The notes beneath the pieces are model-generated. The model was not told where the DNA came from. It did no database searches and worked only from the letters and a program-made list of their open reading frames with translations. Position numbers and translations under genes: made by a program. Below, in pieces: positions 60,501 through 64,000 of a stretch of 64,000 bases of DNA. How positions within the stretch are numbered: position 1 is the stretch's first letter; each line of letters starts with the position of its first letter. Origin of the DNA: Quillaja saponaria (Eukaryota > Streptophyta > Magnoliopsida > Fabales > Quillajaceae); contig CM055614.1 in assembly GCA_029379385.1 (NCBI GenBank), forward strand, positions 16,473,994 to 16,537,993. The letters are read 5' to 3'.

Positions 60501-63500
60501 GATATAGATTAGGTTGGTTGTCCATTTGGCATAAGACCCACTACTAAGTAATGTGCGGAGAAAACCTTGTTTCATGGAAGAATAAGAAAAGCATATTGTT
60601 ATTGCAAGATTCAGTGTTGAGACTGAATATAAAGCCATGGCTCAAACCAAGGTAATAAAATTTGTTTCTAGGTATCGTTTCGATAAGTCTTGGAAACAAA
60701 AACAATTTATGAAACACTATGGAAACGACATGGAAACAATGAATTATTTAAAAAAGCATGAAAACATATAATAAAATACATATTATAGTAATCATAAGTA
60801 TTCACCATAATTAATTTAATATATAGAATACTCATGAATACATATCAAAATTAAAATCTTAGCATAAACATAAAATTGATGTAAAAACTAAAAACTTTTA
60901 TACATACATATGTATATATATATATATATATATATTTAGAACTTATAAATTATTAAAATTTGATTTAAATATACAATTTCGTTGGCGCATACAGTCTTTA
61001 TCTATATTTATACATATAAAAATAAAATATAAGGAAAACTTTACAAATTTTTTTTTATCATGGTTATTGTTTTTAGATCTACTTTATAAATTTAGTTGTT
61101 GTTTTTTAATGAAGATGTGCATAGATTTAAGAGTTTTAAATTAAAATTTTCCTTTTTTAGAAGGAAATTAAAAAAATAAGTTAAATGACTAAAGGTATAA
61201 GTTTTCTTTTGGGCTGTTATAGTTTTGTTTAATTGGGCCTTATGAAAAATTGTGGGGCTTTAGGATGACATTACCCAAGTTCTGCAGGAAATGGTACGCT
61301 GCTCTTTCTTCCACATCTTCTTAGGCGCAGAGCTAGACCTGCAAGTGAGAGACTGATTTCGAAATTCTCAAGTAAAAAAGCATACCAAAGCCATGTATCT
61401 ACTTTTTCTTCCTCATCTTCTTACGCACAGAGCCAAATCTCTGCAAAAAAAGCATACCAAAGCCGTGATCTGAGTTGTAGAGCCACCGTAGTTCACCTCT
61501 TTCCATCGAAACTTTATAGGTATGTTTTTGTAGGTGAGATTCGTGTTGGTATATGAGGAAACTGACTCGTTTCGCCCATTTCGGGCAAATTAACACAAAT
61601 TTTTGAACCTTGGCTCAACTATTGATAAGTTAGTTTGGTTGAAAAACTTGTTGGAAGAGATTGGTTCCAAGCATTCACATCCTATGGAGCTAATTTGTGA
61701 TAACCAGGTTGCGAAGCATATTGCTTCTAATCCCGTATTTCATGAGCGAACAAACATATATAGATTGACTGTCACTTTGTTCGAGGCTTCTTTGCCTATC
61801 TTCAACATATTTGTAACAAGCTCGGAACATATAAATATATATGTCCCGGCTTGATAGGGAGTGTTAGAATATATAATACATAACAGATATAATGCTCTAT
61901 TTTGTAGTCTCATTTAATATGCCTTTATACAGACAAATCCAAATAACCCTAGTACAACCAGGACTCGAATCCTTAACTACTTAAAATAAAACCCCATAAT
62001 TTAATAATAATTTTAATTAATCCTAATTCTCAATTTAAAAATCCCTTATCCAAATTATAAAACTAAAATCCCTAATGACAATTACAAATGTTCCATGTAT
62101 ATATTCCATCATTCTCCCTTAGTTGCAGAAAATTCAACCTCAAATTTTGAAGTGACAAACAATATTAAATTCAAGTGAGAACAACCTTCCACTAAGAGTA
62201 GGAAAATGGAAGGAACATAGCCAATAGGACAGCTGTAAAGTCCTTGATCTCCTCTTGAAAGTAAGATGGACTAACAAAATCTATAAGTGGAAGATCCAAG
62301 AAAAATTTTGAATGTTGATGTCACAAATTATTGTCCACAATTGTGTTTTCTTCAGGTTCAGGCTTAAGTTTCTCTTCACAAATTGTGAAGCATTATAATG
62401 GAATTTTGGACTCTATTTGCAGCATTTGGTGAAAACTCTTCAAATGATGCATCCTATATTGGGCATGCGTCAACAGCAAGCTCATGTTTCTCAACCTTAG
62501 GTCAAAGTCTTGTTGCAATTGGCAAAAGATTGCTCACATATTGTAACTTTCAAAGGGCCAAAGTTGCAGGCATGGGCTCCCCTAGTTTGAAATTTTTGCA
62601 TGGATATCAGTTTATTTGAACAAGTCTCCACTTTGAAAGCATTAGAGTGTGTATTAAAAGTGTTTTGTATGGAATTAACTATAGGCAACAAATCATAAAT
62701 TGATTGATTCCATCTAACACGTTCCTCAGGAGCAGCCCATCAAGTTAGCCTACCTCCCTCTTTTGCCAGCTAAACAAAAGATCAATAACACTACTCTGGA
62801 CATCACCTAAGCAACCCTAAAAAGCCTAAACACCAACTCCCACAAGGCTCTGGCAATCAGACAGTGTTTCATATGGCATTTTGGTGCTTCCACCGAGTCT
62901 TGTTGAAGCAGAATGGTTAACAAAGAATTCGTACAATGGACCAGAAAAGTGGCCTATGTTCGGCTAATTTGAGTTGTGATTTCTTTTTACTCAGCCAAAT
63001 GATATAGATGCTTCATTCATGGATACAAAAATCGTTCTATATGCTACTAGTCTACTACTAATATCTAGCTAAAGGATATTGACAAAAACAGGTGAAACTA
63101 CAAGGTGGGGTACAATATTTTCCAATTTGTAAGATGTTTCAATCAACTAATTAATAGTAAAATCAAACTAATTAGCATTCTTTTCACATATTTGCGACAA
63201 TTATTTCCAAGTGTCTGCAATTTTATTGTTTTCCTTTCTTTTCCAGGTGGGTGTCTGCAGATAAGAAACAAAAGAAAGAAACTCTGTAGTGAATGCACAT
63301 AACGAGAATATAAAGAAGGGAAAACTACCATCTTGGAAAATATTGTGACCGCCATCGAGGACACCTTCAGCTATGACAACTCCACTGCAAAGCAAGAATC
63401 AAGCAAGTCATCCAAGTTACACAAGTCACTGGTAACACAATGGTGCAAACTGCTCCTTTGGTTGCCATTATTATCATTTAACAAAATATAATTCAAGAGA

Positions 63501-63561
63501 ATCCAATTAAACTTACCTAAGAATAAAAATTAATGTATTAGCAATATAAGCAACCATTTCC
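30634..63561 (-). CDS. SOS1: Plasma-membrane Na+/H+ antiporter SOS1 (NHX7), 14 exons, 5' part outside window
   Basis: SOS1 exchanges cytosolic Na+ for external H+ at the plasma membrane and is the output of the SOS3-SOS2 salt-stress pathway. Exons in transcript order: 63517-63561, 63329-63384, 56037-56221, 54555-54602, 54258-54365, 52889-53120, 44311-44613, 40419-40516, 40062-40193, 39758-39976, 39456-39662, 32807-33068, 31346-31650, 30634-30939. They join in one frame to about 834 residues plus stop, matching roughly residue 330 to the end of the about 1146-residue Arabidopsis protein. Seen motifs include [59 protein letters not shown] and [11 protein letters not shown]. All introns are GT-AG except 54603-56036, which has a GC donor. 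The N-terminal helices and the ion-binding aspartates lie upstream of base 64000. I saw no internal stop. Exon borders are inferred by eye from homology and splice consensus. Confidence 0.95.
34240..34425 (+). repeat. 5' LTR of intronic copia element
   Basis: 186 bp, TG...CA. TATA-like GTATAAATATATATC near 34346. Copy at 38713-38915. Confidence 0.9.
34620..38705 (+). pseudogene. Copia gag-pol polyprotein, broken
   Basis: Order of domains: gag with [19 protein letters not shown] and a complete CCHC zinc knuckle ([14 protein letters not shown], 35302-35343); protease remnant [14 protein letters not shown] (35540 area), where DSGAS is usual; integrase with its HHCC finger (35920-36020) and [12 protein letters not shown], where the catalytic Glu of VAERKN is lost; reverse transcriptase with [16 protein letters not shown] and YVDD at 37705-37716; RNase H with [20 protein letters not shown] (38470-38540). 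In-frame stops include 35124-35126, 37213-37215, 37771-37773, 37840-37842 and 37861-37863, plus frameshifts in gag and integrase. Confidence 0.9.
38713..38915 (+). repeat. 3' LTR of intronic copia element
   Basis: 203 bp; 17 bases longer than the 5' LTR because of a local tandem duplication near 38805-38830. Confidence 0.9.
39456..40516 (-). other. SOS1: SOS1 exon block: cytosolic domain into cyclic-nucleotide-binding-like domain
   Basis: Four closely spaced exons (40419-40516, 40062-40193, 39758-39976, 39456-39662) are separated by introns of 225, 85 and 95 bp. They encode [55 protein letters not shown] and then the cyclic-nucleotide-binding-homology fold with [20 protein letters not shown] and [19 protein letters not shown]. 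In SOS1 this fold is thought to be structural or regulatory rather than a proven ligand site. The last exon opens with TTG (Leu), where Arabidopsis SOS1 has Trp. Confidence 0.93.
40517..41566. other. SOS1 intron sequence without recognised elements
   Basis: Part of the 3794-bp intron 40517-44310. AT-rich; overlapping frames on both strands at 41177-41486 show no known domain. Confidence 0.5.
41576..43400. mobile_element. MULE-like DNA transposon, non-autonomous
   Basis: Perfect 15-bp terminal inverted repeat GAGTAAATTATACTC (41576-41590, with its complement at 43386-43400), extended imperfectly for about 80 bp. Flanks are TAAATTAAA (41567-41575) and TAAATTCAA (43401-43409), a 9-bp duplication with one mismatch, as Mutator-like elements make. 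The 1.8-kb interior has no transposase. Two GACC/GGTC-rich blocks in inverted orientation (42110-42310 and 43030-43095) suggest another small element nested inside, around a stretch (42430-42720) of unknown origin. Confidence 0.65.
43410..44310. other. SOS1 intron sequence with a short (TA)n tract
   Basis: A (TA)n run lies at about 43559-43580. Nothing else is recognised before the exon at 44311. Confidence 0.5.
45000..46170 (-). pseudogene. L1-type LINE fragment (end of reverse transcriptase / zf-RVT region)
   Basis: Minus-strand reading across frames gives [14 protein letters not shown] (near 46050), then SLWHKLILK and SSKRMGC (about 45560-45650), then [11 protein letters not shown] (about 45110-45150). 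This is the order of the C-terminal LINE-1 region in plants (GLRNLRDFN...W, SLWHKVI, HPNGWD, SIWKERN). Stops and frame changes are frequent. An LTR-like stretch of about 130 bases at 45345-45480, whose minus strand runs into TTGGTATAAGAG, may interrupt it. Confidence 0.6.
48735..49240 (-). mobile_element. RTE-type LINE 3' fragment
   Basis: The minus strand reads [18 protein letters not shown], then [20 protein letters not shown] and KKDRI, followed by a degenerate tail ending near [14 protein letters not shown] sequence. This is the conserved end of plant RTE LINE reverse transcriptase (FYRTAIRPAMLYG, MSVAEMRMLRWM). It ends in a TTGAGTTGAG-type simple repeat at 48738-48752, as RTE 3' ends do. 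It sits within the copia remnant. Confidence 0.75.
49773..50310. mobile_element. Probable small DNA element in the copia 3' LTR
   Basis: Interrupts the LTR of the copia remnant. Its ends are inverted: TTAAAGGCTCTAGGCAC at 49773 and GGCACACCTTTAA at 50298-50310, plus inner TAGGCTCTAAGCGC / CTAAGAGCCTAGACGC blocks. Target duplication is unclear because the ends are palindromic around TTATT/AATAA. Confidence 0.45.
50440..51010 (+). pseudogene. Copia fragment: reverse transcriptase/RNase H scraps and LTR start
   Basis: [13 protein letters not shown] (50467-50505) is the end of copia reverse transcriptase and runs directly into RNase H scraps ([19 protein letters not shown]-like), showing an internal deletion. 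[10 protein letters not shown] closes the polyprotein, followed by a GGGAGAG polypurine tract and an LTR start TGTTGGATGC at 50898. This lineage differs from the 34240 copia. Confidence 0.65.
51011..51960 (+). pseudogene. Copia fragment: end of reverse transcriptase, RNase H, and LTR
   Basis: Reads [35 protein letters not shown], then RNase H with [43 protein letters not shown] (51240-51557). [10 protein letters not shown] ends the protein near 51715 and TGTTGAGAGA at 51722 starts an LTR with CTATAAATTATGGG near 51870. The LTR end is not clear. Stops near 51170-51200 and 51557 inactivate it. Confidence 0.75.
51961..52888. other. Intron sequence of uncertain origin
   Basis: Holds no recognised coding region. 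GTTGTAACATTTAGACAACATTTAGTAGCTG near 52500 contains a local repeat of ACATTTAG. It may belong to the preceding LTR element. Confidence 0.35.
53345..53790 (+). mobile_element. RTE-type LINE 3' fragment in SOS1 intron 53121-54257
   Basis: The plus strand reads [20 protein letters not shown] then [11 protein letters not shown] and [12 protein letters not shown], the plant RTE LINE reverse transcriptase end, followed by broken frames that include [15 protein letters not shown] near the 3' limit. It is another member of the class seen at 48735-49240, in the opposite orientation. Confidence 0.75.
54603..56036 (-). other. SOS1: SOS1 intron with a GC donor
   Basis: The upstream exon ends TTAAG and the intron begins GCAAGT (56036 downward). 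The acceptor is TTTTTAG|CGTTCC at 54603. This junction keeps phase 0 and joins SLSLSVK to RSSDIS. AAG|GCAAGT is the known consensus of plant GC-AG introns. 55071-56036 contains nothing recognised. Confidence 0.8.
54738..55062. mobile_element. hAT-type MITE, 325 bp
   Basis: Flanked by the exact 8-bp duplication AGCCTATA (54730-54737 and 55063-55070). The right end on the minus strand reads AGGGGTGGCACTCAAATC and the left end TTATGGGTAGAATTTGAATC, a degraded terminal inverted repeat. The interior is made of GAATTCGAATT / ATTCAAATTC words and an A tract at about 54950-54964. Lies in intron 54603-56036. Confidence 0.8.
56515..56785 (+). mobile_element. Possible tRNA-derived SINE
   Basis: GTCTCAAGTTTGAATCC at 56563-56579 resembles an RNA polymerase III B box, and the unit ends in an (AAATA)n/(AAAT)n tail at about 56743-56780, as plant SINEs often do. 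A clear A box and flanking duplication were not found. Confidence 0.35.
56881..57790 (-). mobile_element. TRIM (terminal-repeat retrotransposon in miniature), 910 bp
   Basis: Two 154-bp LTRs, 56881-57034 and 57637-57790, differ at only a handful of positions. They are flanked by the exact duplication TCAAT (56876-56880 and 57791-57795). A perfect iMet primer site (minus-strand TGGTATCAGAGC, 57625-57636) abuts one LTR and a polypurine tract (57035-57051) the other. The 602-bp interior is non-coding, has a 40-base T run (57543-57582), and repeats an AAGAGCACCG-type motif. Confidence 0.92.
59264..61857 (+). pseudogene. Copia gag/pol remnant (gag fused to reverse transcriptase, RNase H split)
   Basis: Gag: [20 protein letters not shown] and [18 protein letters not shown], continuing to [18 protein letters not shown] across a frameshift near 59500. 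The next codons read [16 protein letters not shown] of reverse transcriptase, so protease, integrase and half of the polymerase are deleted. Reverse transcriptase scraps continue to about 60400. RNase H is broken at 60645 and resumes at 61619 with [20 protein letters not shown] and SNPVFHERT. Many stops. Confidence 0.75.
60646..61610. mobile_element. hAT-like non-autonomous element in copia RNase H
   Basis: Bordered by TGGCTCAA at 60638-60645 and 61611-61618 (8 bp). The left end contains AAGGTAATAAAATTTGTTT and the right end, reversed, AGGTTCAAAAATTTGTGTT, a degraded inverted repeat. CGTTTCGATAAG- and CGAAACGAGTC-like words occur at opposite ends. It contains a (TA)n run near 60915-60935. No transposase. 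Confidence 0.65.
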
Positions 63562-64000
63562 CTGGAAAAATATAAACAAATGATTAAAAATGATTGCATT
63601 TATAAACTCATATTAGCAGAAAATAAAGATGCTTTCTATTACAAAGACATTTCACATTGTGCTCTTGGCATACATAGCTTCTGTATTTTCCAAACTTAAT
63701 CTGACGGAATTATTCACGAATTTAGGTGCAGTGTGATGTGTTCTGACAAAATGGCCCAAAAGAATTAACGATTGATTGAAGAGCTCAAATCACGGTAATA
63801 GCAAAGCAGGTATAGATCAAACTTGACATGAATAGGGTTTTACTATTCAGTGTGAACAGTGCCCGTAAACAGTGTGCCTGTGAACACTAGCCAAGTTCCA
63901 ATTTCGTGAGTTCTTCTCTTACATGACTCTGTTTGATGTCTGAGCTTAGTTCATTGATTGTAGGGTATTTTGGTTGCTGATCGGTGGTTCTTTGACACAA
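63562..64000. other. SOS1 intron sequence at the window edge
   Basis: Upstream of the exon at 63517-63561; the preceding SOS1 exons are not present. CAGTGTGAACAGTGCCCGT near 63849 resembles the repeated GTTCA/CAGTG words in the TRIM-like interior at 34000-34035, hinting at another retroelement leader. Confidence 0.4.

Larger units (their letters stand above)
57796..61990 (+). mobile_element. Ty1/copia remnant with internal deletion
   Basis: The 5' LTR runs to about 58011 (ends CACTTTACA) and is followed by primer site TGGTAACAGAAC at 58012. Gag-like coding starts at 59264; a deletion then joins gag to reverse transcriptase near 59590. The 3' LTR starts TGTTAGAATATATAATAC at 61862 after TTGATAGGGAG. 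A DNA element of 965 bp interrupts RNase H. The 3' LTR appears truncated, so no target duplication could be assigned. Confidence 0.75.
56222..63328 (-). other. SOS1: SOS1 intron, 7107 bp, retroelement-rich
   Basis: Donor GATG|GTAGTT at 63328 and acceptor TCACAG|GAAAAT at 56222. It contains a SINE-like unit, a TRIM, and a copia remnant with a DNA element inside. 62000-63328 holds no recognised feature. Confidence 0.88.
54258..63561 (-). other. SOS1: SOS1 exon block: last transmembrane helices
   Basis: Five exons (63517-63561, 63329-63384, 56037-56221, 54555-54602, 54258-54365) encode the end of the Na+/H+ exchanger membrane domain. The first reads [15 protein letters not shown], a hydrophobic helix. 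The third holds FGYGLDWKE and the exchanger signature [15 protein letters not shown]. The fifth reads [20 protein letters not shown], the last helix before the cytosolic part. Junction phases fit: codons are split AG|T, G|GA and then phase 0. The 132-bp intron 63385-63516 is compact, whereas the next one, 56222-63328, is 7.1 kb and full of retroelements. Confidence 0.92.

Noticed and set aside
62100..63320. Protein-like frames in the 7.1-kb SOS1 intron (for example 62398-62619)
   Set aside because: No domain recognised, and no match to missing SOS1 exons; treated as intron sequence.
63143..63395. Long minus-strand frames running past the exon 63329-63384
   Set aside because: These are read-through of the SOS1 exon into the intron after the GT donor at 63328; the downstream residues do not match SOS1.

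Overview
The window is AT-rich plant nuclear DNA. It has spliced exons with GT-AG borders, plant-type Ty1/copia and Ty3/gypsy (chromovirus) retrotransposons, tRNA-iMet primer sites, MITEs and a caulimovirid-like remnant. A eudicot is most likely, but the species cannot be named from sequence alone. Only one host gene can be supported: the 3' two-thirds of SOS1 (NHX7), the plasma-membrane Na+/H+ antiporter. It lies on the minus strand. Fourteen exons join in frame from 63561 down to the stop codon at 30634. Its 5' exons, which carry the first membrane helices, lie beyond base 64000.

Layout. 1-1750: end of an LTR retrotransposon, with a 1520-bp LTR. 1950-5330: decayed PIF/Harbinger element carrying remnants of both of its genes. 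5330-10878: mostly unassigned AT-rich DNA, with a 455-bp tandem duplication and an LTR-like repeat (called family X here). 10879-25400: a minus-strand Tekay/Del-like chromovirus. Its 3' LTR carries an endogenous-caulimovirid fragment, and its reverse transcriptase is split by a 4.1-kb solo LTR flanked by ATTTC. 25401-29240: more family X, interrupted by a second solo LTR flanked by GTAAA. 29377-30633: possible CACTA end, a microsatellite and the SOS1 3' flank. 30634-63561: SOS1.

Three SOS1 introns are very large (6.4, 8.3 and 7.1 kb) because retroelements sit in them. The 6.4-kb intron is almost wholly a TRIM-like element (TSD AGCAC) with a copia element (TSD GATTA) nested in it. The 8.3-kb intron holds L1, copia and RTE debris. 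The 7.1-kb intron holds a 910-bp TRIM (TSD TCAAT), a deleted copia element and a DNA transposon inside that copia. Smaller introns hold a MULE-like element, a hAT-type MITE and an RTE fragment. Every copia copy runs antisense to SOS1; the two TRIMs run in the sense direction. Despite this load the coding sequence stays open, and I saw no stop or frameshift at any inferred junction.

In function, the window has a single active-looking gene. SOS1 exports Na+ from the cytosol under control of the SOS2/SOS3 kinase module; the visible part includes the last membrane helices, the cyclic-nucleotide-binding-like domain and the C-terminal phosphorylation / 14-3-3 motif. All transposon coding regions seen are broken.
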